A DNA stretch of 64,000 nt from Ramlibacter alkalitolerans (lineage in GTDB: Bacteria; Pseudomonadota; Gammaproteobacteria; Burkholderiales; Burkholderiaceae_C): assembly GCF_016722765.1 (NCBI RefSeq), contig NZ_JAEQND010000015.1, positions 80,672 through 144,671 of the forward strand. The letters run 5' to 3'. This document shows positions 18,164 to 26,645 of the stretch, piece by piece; within the stretch, counting starts at the first letter, position 1, and each line of letters starts with the position of its first letter. A program made the position numbers and the translations under genes. The notes beneath the pieces are model-generated. The model saw only the letters and a list, made by a program, of their open reading frames with translations. It searched no databases and had not been told where the DNA came from.

Positions 18164-19309
18164 ATGGTCGCGTCCACTGACTTCCTCATCCTCGGCGCCG
18201 GCATCGCCGGCGCCTCCATCGCCCATTGGCTCGCCCCGCACGCGCGCGTCGTGCTGCTGGAGCGCGAGTCCCAACCCGGCTACCACTCCACCGGCCGCTC
18301 CGCCGCGATGTTCATCGAGAGCTACGGCACGCCACAGGTTCGCGCGTTGACGCGGGCAAGCCGCGCCTTCCTGGTGTCCCCCCCGCCCGGTTTCAGCGAG
18401 CATCCGCTGGTCACGCCGCGCGGTTGCCTGCTCCTCGCCGCCCCGGGCCAGGAGGCGTTGCTGGAGGCGCATTGGGAACTGCTGCGGGCCATGACGCCGC
18501 ACGCGCGGCAGCTAACGACTGCGGAAGCCCTGGACATGGTGCCGGCGCTCAGGCCCGAGGGCGTGATCGGTGCCGTGCTGGAACCCGACGCCGCCGACAT
18601 GGACGTGCATGCGATCCACCAGGGCTACCTGCGCGCCGTGCGCCGCGCCGGCGGCACGATCGCCTGCGACGCAGAGGCCCTACGCATCGAGCGCGTGGGC
18701 GGCGACTGGCAGGTCAGCACGCCGCAGGGCGAGTTCCGCGCGCCCGTGCTGGTCAACGCGGCGGGTGCCTGGGTGGACGAAGTCGCGTTGCGCGCGGGCG
18801 TACCGCCGCTGGGCCTGCAGCCGAAGCGCCGCTCCGCCTTCACTTTCGCGCCGCCGGCCGGGATGGACGTGCGCGCCTGGCCCTGCGTGATCAGCGCCGA
18901 TGAAAGCTGGTACTTCAAGCCCGATGCGGGCGTGCTGCTCGCCTCGCCCGCGAACGCCGATCCGGTGCCGCCGCACGACGTGCAGCCCGAGGAACTGGAC
19001 ATCGCGATCGCGATCGACCGCATCGCGGGCATGACCAGCCTGGAGATCCGCCGCCCGCTGCGCACCTGGGCCGGCCTGCGCTCCTTCGTCGCCGACGGCG
19101 ACCTGGTCGGCGGCTTCGATCCGGCGGCGCCCGGCTTCTTCTGGGTCGCAGCGCAGGGCGGCTACGGCATCCAGACCTCGCCGGCGATGGGCGAGGCCTG
19201 CGCGGCGCTGGCGCGCGGCCTGCCGCTGCCGGCGCGGATCGCGGAATACGGGTTGACGGAGGCGATGCTGGGGCCGGCGCGGCTGCGGGTTGCGGCAGAC
19301 GGTCTGTAG
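18164..19309 (+). CDS. FAD-dependent oxidoreductase, D-amino-acid-oxidase/glycine-oxidase family
   Basis: 381 residues with an N-terminal Rossmann dinucleotide motif (ILGAGIAGASIAHWL) and the DAO-family layout: STGRSAAMFIESYG after the FAD site, VNAAGAWVDEVA in the middle and GYGIQTSPAMG near the end, which holds FAD. It oxidises an amine or N-methyl amino acid to the oxo acid. Substrate cannot be assigned. It lies after the rpoD terminator and ends in a TAG that is part of an intergenic repeat element, so its C-terminus may have been set by that insertion. Confidence 0.82.
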   Translation: MVASTDFLILGAGIAGASIAHWLAPHARVVLLERESQPGYHSTGRSAAMFIESYGTPQVRALTRASRAFLVSPPPGFSEHPLVTPRGCLLLAAPGQEALLEAHWELLRAMTPHARQLTTAEALDMVPALRPEGVIGAVLEPDAADMDVHAIHQGYLRAVRRAGGTIACDAEALRIERVGGDWQVSTPQGEFRAPVLVNAAGAWVDEVALRAGVPPLGLQPKRRSAFTFAPPAGMDVRAWPCVISADESWYFKPDAGVLLASPANADPVPPHDVQPEELDIAIAIDRIAGMTSLEIRRPLRTWAGLRSFVADGDLVGGFDPAAPGFFWVAAQGGYGIQTSPAMGEACAALARGLPLPARIAEYGLTEAMLGPARLRVAADGL

Positions 19310-19394
19310 GCTGGAGGTGACGCGCGTCAGCGCCGGAACCCCAGCTTCGCTGCGCTCGCGCATCGCTGGGGTTCCTTCGTCACCACCAGCCTAC
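19306..19394. repeat. GTAGGCTGG palindromic mobile element, copy 1 (89 bp)
   Basis: Terminal inverted repeat GTAGGCTGG / CCAGCCTAC, with further matched blocks GGTGAC / GTCACC and GGAACCCCAGC / GCTGGGGTTCC. The first bases GTAG supply the TAG stop of the upstream oxidoreductase. Copy 2 is at 21667-21754. Confidence 0.85.
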
Positions 19395-19429
19395 GAAAAA
19401 CGCATCGCAGTCGCGGTCCAGAACCCTGC

Positions 19430-20266
19430 TTAATCGAGCGCTTCGAGCGCCATCATGCCGGCGGCCGTATTGGAGATCGGGATGTGGTAATTGGTGTGCA
19501 CCTTGCGCACATGCCCCGGCACGGCGCCGCGCGTGGCCAGCCACATCAGCAGCTCGACGCCCTGCGTGCCGGTCTTCTCCACCAGTTCGTGGATGCTGTA
19601 CTGGGTGGCCCATTCCGGGTCGTGCACCAGGCTGTCCATGAACTTGAGGTCGAAGGGCTTGTTGATGAAGCCGGCGCGCTCGCCATCGAGCTGGTGCGAC
19701 AGCCCGCCCGTGCCGATCACGACCACGCGCTTGTCGCTGTCCCAGGCATGGATCGCCTCGCCGACGGCCTGTCCCAGCTGGTAGCAGCGGCGCGCCGTGG
19801 GCAGCGGGAACTGCACGGTGTTGATGCAGATCGGTACCGTGGTGACCGGGCACTCCCTGGGCCAGAACAGCTTCAGCGGGATCGTGAAGGCGTGGTCGAC
19901 CAGCATTTCCTGGCAGGTCGTGACGTCGAACTCGCGTTCGACCAGGTGCTCGATCAGGTGCCACGACAGGTCCGCTTCGCCGCGGTACGGCGGCAGCGTG
20001 GGCAGGCCCCAGCCCTCGTCCGCATTGCGGTACTCCGGCGCGGCGCCGACCGCGAAGGTCGGCATCTTGTCGAGGAAGAAGTTCAGCCCGTGGTCGTTGT
20101 AGAAGACGACCGCGACGTCCGGCTTCACGTCCTGCAACCACTGGTGCACAGGGAGGAAGCCGTCGAAGAAGGGCTTCCAGTAGTCCTGCTGCTGCAAGCC
20201 CCTGGCGATGGCGCCGCCGATGGCGGGCACGTGCGAGGTGGTGAGTCCACCGATGATCCTGGCCAT
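19430..20266 (-). CDS. Extradiol ring-cleavage dioxygenase, LigB-type catalytic subunit
   Basis: 278 residues of the class III extradiol dioxygenase (LigB) family. Iron-ligand histidines are in TSHVPAIG (about His12) and VFYNDHGLNFF; GTGGLSHQL near residue 185 carries the catalytic-region His. It opens protocatechuate, gallate or a related catechol at the 4,5 bond with its small subunit. The LigA-type gene is directly upstream (6-base gap). It resembles the second LigB in the window (33734-34591) but is clearly divergent, and no other lig genes accompany it, so its true substrate may differ. Confidence 0.87.
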   Translation of the reverse strand: MARIIGGLTTSHVPAIGGAIARGLQQQDYWKPFFDGFLPVHQWLQDVKPDVAVVFYNDHGLNFFLDKMPTFAVGAAPEYRNADEGWGLPTLPPYRGEADLSWHLIEHLVEREFDVTTCQEMLVDHAFTIPLKLFWPRECPVTTVPICINTVQFPLPTARRCYQLGQAVGEAIHAWDSDKRVVVIGTGGLSHQLDGERAGFINKPFDLKFMDSLVHDPEWATQYSIHELVEKTGTQGVELLMWLATRGAVPGHVRKVHTNYHIPISNTAAGMMALEALD

Positions 20267-20272
20267 GGCCTG

Positions 20273-20647
20273 CTACTCCTGCCAGCCGACGAAGGCGGCC
20301 GGTTGATCGCCCTGGCGCACGAGGCGCCGCTTGAATTCTTCCTTGCTCAGGCCCGTCTGCAGCGCGCCGAGGTCCTGCACGTCCAGGCCCAGGATGCCGG
20401 CGAACTTCGCCAGGTAATAGACGTTGCCGCCGCACGCCAGCAGGGCGGGCACGTCGCGCACGCGGATGGCGTTGCGCTGCTCCTCGGTGAGCGCGAAGCG
20501 GCCCATGTAGGCCTCCTCGTCGGCCTGGAAGGCGGCGCGGTTGCCGGCCTCGTTGAAGGAAAAGCACATGCGGTTCAGGGCATAGCCCTTGCGGGCCTGC
20601 GTGCCATCGAAGATGGTGGTGCCGGGAATGGGGCGTCGCTGGTTCAT
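20273..20647 (-). CDS. Protocatechuate 4,5-dioxygenase alpha-type small subunit (LigA family)
   Basis: 124 residues, all-helical LigA family. Typical features are PGTTIFDGTQARKGYALNRMCFSF at the start and CGGNVYYLAKFAGI in the middle. The small subunit covers the active site of the LigB-type subunit encoded next. It is divergent from an EamA transporter gene, so the 111-base space 20648-20758 must hold the promoters of both. Confidence 0.88.
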   Translation of the reverse strand: MNQRRPIPGTTIFDGTQARKGYALNRMCFSFNEAGNRAAFQADEEAYMGRFALTEEQRNAIRVRDVPALLACGGNVYYLAKFAGILGLDVQDLGALQTGLSKEEFKRRLVRQGDQPAAFVGWQE

Positions 20648-20758
20648 GGTGATGGCGAAGAGGTGCGCGTTAGTCTTTCCCGGCCGAATGGCGCGTTCCT
20701 TGATGAAGATCAAGCGCGGCGCATGCGGGAAGTGCTCCGCCCTTAAGATCGCGCCCGC

Positions 20759-21670
20759 ATGACCACCGATTCCCCCCAGGCGCTGCGCGCCGCCAACCGG
20801 CGAGGCGTGCTGGCGATGGCGGGCGGCATGGCCAGCTTCGTCGCCAACGACACGCTCGTGAAGTACGTCAGCCAGAGCCTGCCCTCCTCCGAACTGATCT
20901 TCCTGCGCGGCGTGTTCGCCAGCCTCCTGCTGCTGGCCGTCGCCCACGCGATGGGTGCGACGCGGCAACTGCGTTCGCTGGCCGACCGGCGCGTCGTCGT
21001 CCGGGCGCTGCTCGATTCCTTTGCGACGGTCACCTACCTGACTTCGCTGTTCCACCTGCCGATCGCGAATGCGACGGCGATCAACATGGCCACGCCCTTG
21101 TTCATCACGCTGTTCGCAGTGGTGGCCTTCAGGGAACGGGTCGGCGCCGGCCGCTGGCTGGCGATCGCCACCGGGTTCACGGGGGTGCTGCTGGTCGTGC
21201 AGCCCACGGGCGCCGCGTTCAACGCGTACGCCCTGTTGTGCCTCGGCGGCACGCTGCTGCATGCGAGCCGCGACCTCATGACGCGCCTGATCGACCGCCG
21301 CATCCCCTCGATCCTGATCACGTTCAGCACCGCGCTTTCCGTGACGCTGCTGGCGGCGATCTGGGGCATCTTCCAGCCATGGCAGGCGCCGACCTGGCAG
21401 CACGTCGGCCTGCTGGCCGCGGCCAGCGTGTTCCTCAGTGGCGGCTACTTCCTGCTGACGGTGAGCATGCGCGCGGGCGAGATGAGCCTGATCGCGCCCT
21501 TCCGCTACACGGGGCTGCTGTTCGCGGTGGTGCTCGGTTACTTGGTGTGGGGCGACGTGCCGAACGCGCTGGCGTGGGCCGGCGTTGCGCTGCTGGTGAC
21601 CGCGGGCCTGTACATCCTGCACGGCGGACGCCGCCCGGCGCCCGAGCCGCAGGCCGAAGCGGTTTCGTAG
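20759..21670 (+). CDS. EamA/DMT-family transporter
   Basis: 303 residues with ten predicted transmembrane helices in two EamA repeats (first MAGGMASFVANDTLVKYV, second LLCLGGTLLHASRDLMTRLI). Drug/metabolite transporters of this family export amino acids or other small molecules, but substrates cannot be predicted. Its divergent position beside the LigAB-like pair hints at uptake or export of an aromatic acid (inference). The TAG stop is contributed by a repeat element. Confidence 0.85.
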   Translation: MTTDSPQALRAANRRGVLAMAGGMASFVANDTLVKYVSQSLPSSELIFLRGVFASLLLLAVAHAMGATRQLRSLADRRVVVRALLDSFATVTYLTSLFHLPIANATAINMATPLFITLFAVVAFRERVGAGRWLAIATGFTGVLLVVQPTGAAFNAYALLCLGGTLLHASRDLMTRLIDRRIPSILITFSTALSVTLLAAIWGIFQPWQAPTWQHVGLLAAASVFLSGGYFLLTVSMRAGEMSLIAPFRYTGLLFAVVLGYLVWGDVPNALAWAGVALLVTAGLYILHGGRRPAPEPQAEAVS

Positions 21671-21754
21671 GCTGGCGGTGACGCGCGAAGCGCCGGAACC
21701 CCAGCGATGCGCGAAGCGCTGGGGTTCGCGCTTCGCGGCTCACCGCCAGCCTAC
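21667..21754. repeat. GTAGGCTGG palindromic mobile element, copy 2 (88 bp)
   Basis: Same ends and inner blocks as the 19306 copy: GTAGGCTGGCGGTGACGCGC ... CCGGAACCCCAGC ... GCTGGGGTTC ... CACCGCCAGCCTAC. Again the GTAG terminus provides the stop codon of the upstream gene. Confidence 0.85.
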
Positions 21755-21776
21755 CGGTGGCCCGCCGCCCAGGAAA

Positions 21777-22574
21777 TCAACGCCCCTGGAACTTCGGCTT
21801 GCGCTTCTCCATGAACGCCGTGCGTCCTTCCACGTAGTCAGCGCTCGCGAAGCAGCGCGCCACCACGTCCCGGCACAACTGCGCATCGCGCTCCGATTCG
21901 TCTTTCAGCGCCTGCGCCACCAGCGTCTTGATCGAGCCGACCGTCAGCGGCGCATTGGCCGCGATGGTCGCCGCGTAGTCGCGCACGTACGACTCCAGGC
22001 CGTCCGCCGGCACCAGCCGGTTCAGCAGGCCCATCGTGACCGCCTCCTCGCCCGAGAACTGGCGCGCCGTGTAGAAAATCTCGCGGGCGAAGGAGGGCCC
22101 CACCACGTCCACCAGCTTGCGCACGCCCTCGAAGGCGTAGCCCAGCCCCAGCCTGGCCGCGGGCACGGCGAAGATCGAGCCCTGCGACGCGATCCGCATG
22201 TCGCACGACAGCGCGATCGACACGCCCCCGCCCACGCAGTAGCCGCGGATCATCGCGATGGTGGGCTTGTTCACCTCGCTCAGCGCTTCGGTGGCAGCAT
22301 GCGCTACCTCGTCGTAGGCGCGCACGGTCTCGGCGCTGGAACGCTTCTCCTCGAATTCGGAGATGTCCGCGCCCGAGACGAAGGCCTTGTCGCCCGCGCC
22401 CTTCAGCACGATCACGCGCACCTCGGGGTCGGCGGCGAATTCCGTCACGGCATCGGCGAGACCCTGCCACATGGCCAGCGACATCGCATTGCGCCGGGCC
22501 TGGTTCTCGAAGGTGATCCAGCCGATCGCGCCGTCCTTCTGGGCGATCGTGGTCTTCACGGCAGCGGCCGTCAT
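21777..22574 (-). CDS. Enoyl-CoA hydratase/isomerase family protein
   Basis: 265 residues of the crotonase fold. FVSGADISEFEEKRSS and YCVGGGVSIALSCDMRIA form the CoA site and oxyanion hole; the second catalytic Glu equivalent is not obvious, so hydration versus isomerisation or hydrolysis cannot be settled. It converts an enoyl- or acyl-CoA in the cytoplasm. The start overlaps the stop of the upstream CoA-transferase gene (ATGA at 22571-22574), so the two work as a coupled pair. Confidence 0.88.
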   Translation of the reverse strand: MTAAAVKTTIAQKDGAIGWITFENQARRNAMSLAMWQGLADAVTEFAADPEVRVIVLKGAGDKAFVSGADISEFEEKRSSAETVRAYDEVAHAATEALSEVNKPTIAMIRGYCVGGGVSIALSCDMRIASQGSIFAVPAARLGLGYAFEGVRKLVDVVGPSFAREIFYTARQFSGEEAVTMGLLNRLVPADGLESYVRDYAATIAANAPLTVGSIKTLVAQALKDESERDAQLCRDVVARCFASADYVEGRTAFMEKRKPKFQGR

Positions 22575-23779
22575 GCCGGCACTCCCTGGTGGGCGCGCAC
22601 CACGCCTTCGGCGAGCAGGCCGCTCACCTGGCTTTCCGTGTAGCCGAGTCCGCGCAGGACCTCCTGCGTGTGCTGCCCGTGCAGCGGCGCCGGCTTGCGG
22701 ATCTGCGTCAGATCGCCCGTGGACTTCACCGGCAGGCCCAGCGTCTTCATCGGACCGATCACCGGGTGCTCGATGTCGTAGACCATCCTGCGGTGCTTCA
22801 CGTGCGGGTCGGCCAGCGTCTGGTCGTAGGTGTAGACCGGACCGCCGGGCACGCCGGCTGCGTCGAGCTTCTCCACCCAGTGCGCCGTCGGACGGGTGGT
22901 CGTGATCTCCTCGATCAGCGCCTCCAGCGCATCGGCGTTCTTCACGCGCAGCGGATTGCGCTCGAAACGCGGGTCCTCCAGCCAGTGCGGCTGTTCCACC
23001 ACCTGCGTGACGAAGGCGCGCCAGAGCTTGTCGCCGGAAGCGCCTATGGTCACGTAGCCATCCTGGGTGCGGAAGGCCTGGTAGGGTGCGGAGCGGCGAT
23101 GGCGCGTGCCGGTCGCCGTCGGCAGTTCGCCGCCGCCGAAGTAGGCACCGAACTCCCAGATGCTCCAGGCCATGCCTGCTTCCAGCAGCGAGGTCTCGAT
23201 GTACTGACCCTCGCCGTGGCGCAGCCTGCCGATGAAGGCGCCCAGGATCCCGTACAGCGTGGTCACGCCGCAGGCAATGTCGTTCATCGCGATGCCCACC
23301 TTGGCGGGCCGCCCGCCCGGGTAGCCCGTCATCATCATCACGCCCGACATCCCCTGGGCGATGATGTCGAAGCCGCCCTTCCTGCCATAGGGGCCGGTCT
23401 GGCCGAAGCCGGACATCGACGCGTAGATGATGCCCGGGTTCACCTGCTTGACCGCCTCGTAGTCGATCCCGAGCTTGTTCACGACGCCGGGGCGGAAGTT
23501 CTCCATCATGACGTCGCAGCCGGCGGCCAGCTTCATCACGATCTCCTTGCCGGCCGGCGACTTCAGGTCGAGCGCGATGCTCTTCTTGTTGCGGTTCAGG
23601 ACAGCGAAGCAGTACGACTCGTCGTTGACCCTGGGTTCGAAATTGCGGGTGCTGTCGCCCTCCAGGCTTTCCAGCTTGATCACCTCGGCGCCCAGGTCGC
23701 CCAGCACCATGCTGCAGTAGGGACCCGCCATTACGTTGGTCAGGTCGAGAATGCGGACGCCTTCGAGGGGAAGCGGCAT
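22571..23779 (-). CDS. CaiB/BaiF family III CoA-transferase
   Basis: 402 residues. Family features: GVRILDLTNVMAGPYCSMVLGDLGAEVIKLE at the N-terminus, RNKKSIALDLKSPAGKE, and the catalytic Asp in RKGGFDIIAQGMSGVMMMTG. Family III enzymes move CoA between carboxylic acids through an aspartyl-CoA thioester. With the coupled hydratase it likely activates and then processes an unusual acid. Start at MPLPLEGVRI. The ABC-transporter genes lie upstream on the same strand with a 25-base gap, so the acid may be what the transporter imports (inference). Confidence 0.9.
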   Translation of the reverse strand: MPLPLEGVRILDLTNVMAGPYCSMVLGDLGAEVIKLESLEGDSTRNFEPRVNDESYCFAVLNRNKKSIALDLKSPAGKEIVMKLAAGCDVMMENFRPGVVNKLGIDYEAVKQVNPGIIYASMSGFGQTGPYGRKGGFDIIAQGMSGVMMMTGYPGGRPAKVGIAMNDIACGVTTLYGILGAFIGRLRHGEGQYIETSLLEAGMAWSIWEFGAYFGGGELPTATGTRHRRSAPYQAFRTQDGYVTIGASGDKLWRAFVTQVVEQPHWLEDPRFERNPLRVKNADALEALIEEITTTRPTAHWVEKLDAAGVPGGPVYTYDQTLADPHVKHRRMVYDIEHPVIGPMKTLGLPVKSTGDLTQIRKPAPLHGQHTQEVLRGLGYTESQVSGLLAEGVVRAHQGVPA

Positions 23780-23804
23780 GAAACGAAATCCCTTGCTTGA
23801 ATGA

Positions 23805-24878
23805 CTAGTTGGAAACGAGCGTGATCTGCGAAGTATCGATCTCGGCGTAGATGCGCTGCCCGACCTCGAACACGTCGGCCGGCCGCGCCGTGACGCGCAG
23901 CGGCTCCAGCGCCGGCGCCAGGCTGACGTGATAGTCCCACGATTCGCCGAGATAGGCGCGGCGCTCGATGCTCGCTTCCACGCAGCAGCGGTCGTCGCGC
24001 TCCGCCGGCTTGTCGCGCGACAGCTGGATGCCCTGCGGCCGGATCGAGACCTGCACCTCCTGCGGCAACTGCCCGTCGGCCGCCAGCGCACGGGCCGGCA
24101 GGTGGAAGCCGCCGAAGTCGACGGCGTCGTCGCGACGCGCGCCGCTGAGGAAATTGGTGCGGCCGATGAAGCCGGCGACGAAGCGGGTGCGCGGCCGGCC
24201 GTACAGCTCGAAGGGGGCGTCGATCTGCTCGATGCGGCCCTGGTTCATCACGGCGATGCGGTCGGAGGTCACCATGGCCTCGGCCTGGTCGTGCGTGACG
24301 TAGACCATGCTCATGTTGAACTCGTCGTGCAGGCGCCGGATCTCGAAGCGCATCTCCTCGCGCAGGTTGGCGTCGAGGTTGGACAGCGGCTCGTCGAGTA
24401 GCAGCACCTTGGGATTGACGACGATGGCCCGCGCGAGCGCCACGCGCTGCTGCTGGCCGCCGCTCAATTCCGCGGGATAGCGGTCGCGCAAGGCGCGCAG
24501 CTTCACCACGTCGAGGATCTGGTCGACGCGGCGCTGCATCTCGCCGGCGGGTACCTTCTGCAGTTTCAGGCCGAAGGCGACGTTCTCGCCCACCGTCATG
24601 TTCGGCCAGATCGCGTAGCTCTGGAAGATCATCGACATGCCGCGCTTCTCCGGCGGCAGGCTCGATTGCGCCGACGAGATCACCTTGCCATCGAGCTCGA
24701 TCGTGCCGTCGCTCGGGTTGATGAAGCCGGCGATCATGCGCAGCGTGGTCGTCTTGCCGCAGCCGGAGGGCCCGAGCAGCGAGACCAGTTCGCCGTCGCG
24801 CAGGGTGAGGTTCAGGCCGTCCACCACCCTGGACTTGCCGAAGGTCTTCGTCACGTTCCTCAATACGAGCTGGCTCAC
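23805..24878 (-). CDS. ABC transporter ATP-binding protein (Fbp/Pot type)
   Basis: 357 residues: Walker A GPSGCGKTTT, Q-loop FQSYAIWP, signature LSGGQQQRVALARA, Walker B VLLLDEPLSNLD, switch VYVTHD, then a C-terminal TOBE domain. This is the CUT/POT subfamily ATPase that powers uptake. The GTG start (MSQLVLRNV) is preceded by GAGGAGG and overlaps the permease stop (GTGA, 24875-24878), so it is coupled to the permease. Iron, spermidine, thiamine and phosphonate transporters share this architecture; the substrate is open. Confidence 0.9.
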   Translation of the reverse strand: MSQLVLRNVTKTFGKSRVVDGLNLTLRDGELVSLLGPSGCGKTTTLRMIAGFINPSDGTIELDGKVISSAQSSLPPEKRGMSMIFQSYAIWPNMTVGENVAFGLKLQKVPAGEMQRRVDQILDVVKLRALRDRYPAELSGGQQQRVALARAIVVNPKVLLLDEPLSNLDANLREEMRFEIRRLHDEFNMSMVYVTHDQAEAMVTSDRIAVMNQGRIEQIDAPFELYGRPRTRFVAGFIGRTNFLSGARRDDAVDFGGFHLPARALAADGQLPQEVQVSIRPQGIQLSRDKPAERDDRCCVEASIERRAYLGESWDYHVSLAPALEPLRVTARPADVFEVGQRIYAEIDTSQITLVSN

Positions 24879-26626
24879 GCCACCGTCCTCCTCAGCATGA
24901 AGTCGCGGCCCATGAGGCGGAAGCCCGCCAGGATGAGCGCCACCGTGATCACCACCAGCACCAGGCCGATGGAGGCCAGCGTCTCGAAATTGCCTTCGTC
25001 GCTCTTGTCGAACAGCAGCACCGAGAGGACCTGGGTGTTGATCGAATACAGGAAGATCGCGGTGCTCAATTCGCGCGTGGCGGGGATGAACACCAGGATG
25101 AAGGCACCGGCCATGCTGCGCTTGAGCACCGGCAGCACGACGTGGCGAATGGCCGTCAGCCGCGAGCCGCCCAGCGTGCGCACGGCCTCTTCGAGTTCCG
25201 GGTTGATGCTGCGGATCGCCGCGTTGCTGTTGACGAAGGCGATCGGCAGGAAGCGTGTGGTGAAGGCCAGGATCAGGATCCAGGCCGTGCCGTACAGCAA
25301 GAGCGGCGGGTGCGTATAGGCGGCGTAGAAGCCGATGGCCAGCACGATGCCGGGCACCACGAAGGGCGCCATGGTGAGGAAGCCCAGGGCGCTGCCGACG
25401 TGCCGGTTCACCAGGTTGCGGTTGGTGATGTAGGCGATGCACAGCGCCAGCACCAAGGCGATCAGCGAGGCGGTGCCGGCGTAGAGGAAGGTGTGCCAGG
25501 TGGCCGTGCGCGTCAGCGCGTTTTCGAACACGATGGCGTAGACGTTGCGCAGGGTGAGGTTGTCGAGCGACCAGCCGCGGCCCCAGGCCTTGGCGAAGGC
25601 GGCCTGGCAGATCACCACCAGCGGCATGAAGAAGGACAACGTGGTGACGAACACGCACCAGGCGAGCATCGCCCACTTCCACGGCCCCAGCGTGATCGAG
25701 CGCCGCTCGCCGCCCTTGCCGGTGAGCGACACATAGCCCTTGCGGTTCGTGATGCGCCGCTGCAGCCAGAACAGCAGGATCGTGATCACGAGCAGCGGCA
25801 TCGCGTACGCCGCGGCCAGGCCCACGCGCGGCGGGAACTCGAAGAACTGCCACAGCTGCGTGGTGACCACGTGGAAGCGCCCCGGCAAGGCCAGCAGCGC
25901 GGGCGAACCGAACAGGGCGATCGCCTCCAGGAACACCAGGATGAAGGCGCCCAGGATCGCGGGCAGCACCAGCGGCAGCGTGATCAGGAAGGTGGTGCGC
26001 AGGTGGCCGGCCCCGAGGATGTTGGCGGCGTCCTCCATCTCGGAGGAGACCAGGTCGAGCGCCGACTTCGTCAGGACGAACACGTAGGGGAAGCTGTAGC
26101 AGGCCACCACCAGCACCAGCCCGGGCATGGAGTAGATGTTGAAGGGGCCCTTGTCGGCGCCGGTGAGCGCCACCACGGCCTTGTTCAACCAGCCGGCATT
26201 GGGGCCCGCCAGCAGGATCCAGCCGACCGCGCCCAGGTAGGGCGGGATGATGAAGGTGCCCAGGATCGCGATCCAGACCAGACCCTTGCACGGCATGTCG
26301 GTGCGCGAGAGCGCCCAGGCCATCGGCACGCCGAACAGCAGGCACAGCGTGCCGGCCGAGACGCCGAGGATCAGCGAGTTGAGCAGCGCCTCGATGTGCC
26401 GGCTGCGGCCGTACGCGCCGATGTAGTTGGCCAGCGTGAAGGCGCCGTTGCCGTCCTGGAAGCTGACGACCAGCAGGCGCAGCAGCGGGTTGACCACCAG
26501 CAGCACCAGGATCGCGATGGCGACCAGCCACACGATCGAGGTCTTGTCCCAGTGGCGCCAGCGCTGCCCGAGGCCGGTGCCCTCCGGCAGCGCCGCCTCG
26601 TCCAGCGTTGTCTTGGCGTAGGCCAT
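24875..26626 (-). CDS. ABC transporter permease, two-domain FbpB-like
   Basis: 583 residues with about 12 transmembrane helices, two fused binding-protein-dependent permease domains. The EAA-type cytoplasmic loops are MEDAANILGAGHLRTTFLITLP in the first half and LEEAVRTLGGSRLTAIRHVVLP in the second. Such fused permeases belong to the ferric/2-aminoethylphosphonate group. It lies between the ATPase (overlapping by 4 bases) and the binding-protein gene 19 bases upstream, completing a three-gene importer. Confidence 0.9.
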   Translation of the reverse strand: MAYAKTTLDEAALPEGTGLGQRWRHWDKTSIVWLVAIAILVLLVVNPLLRLLVVSFQDGNGAFTLANYIGAYGRSRHIEALLNSLILGVSAGTLCLLFGVPMAWALSRTDMPCKGLVWIAILGTFIIPPYLGAVGWILLAGPNAGWLNKAVVALTGADKGPFNIYSMPGLVLVVACYSFPYVFVLTKSALDLVSSEMEDAANILGAGHLRTTFLITLPLVLPAILGAFILVFLEAIALFGSPALLALPGRFHVVTTQLWQFFEFPPRVGLAAAYAMPLLVITILLFWLQRRITNRKGYVSLTGKGGERRSITLGPWKWAMLAWCVFVTTLSFFMPLVVICQAAFAKAWGRGWSLDNLTLRNVYAIVFENALTRTATWHTFLYAGTASLIALVLALCIAYITNRNLVNRHVGSALGFLTMAPFVVPGIVLAIGFYAAYTHPPLLLYGTAWILILAFTTRFLPIAFVNSNAAIRSINPELEEAVRTLGGSRLTAIRHVVLPVLKRSMAGAFILVFIPATRELSTAIFLYSINTQVLSVLLFDKSDEGNFETLASIGLVLVVITVALILAGFRLMGRDFMLRRTVA

Positions 26627-26645
26627 GCGACTGCCGCGGCGAAGG

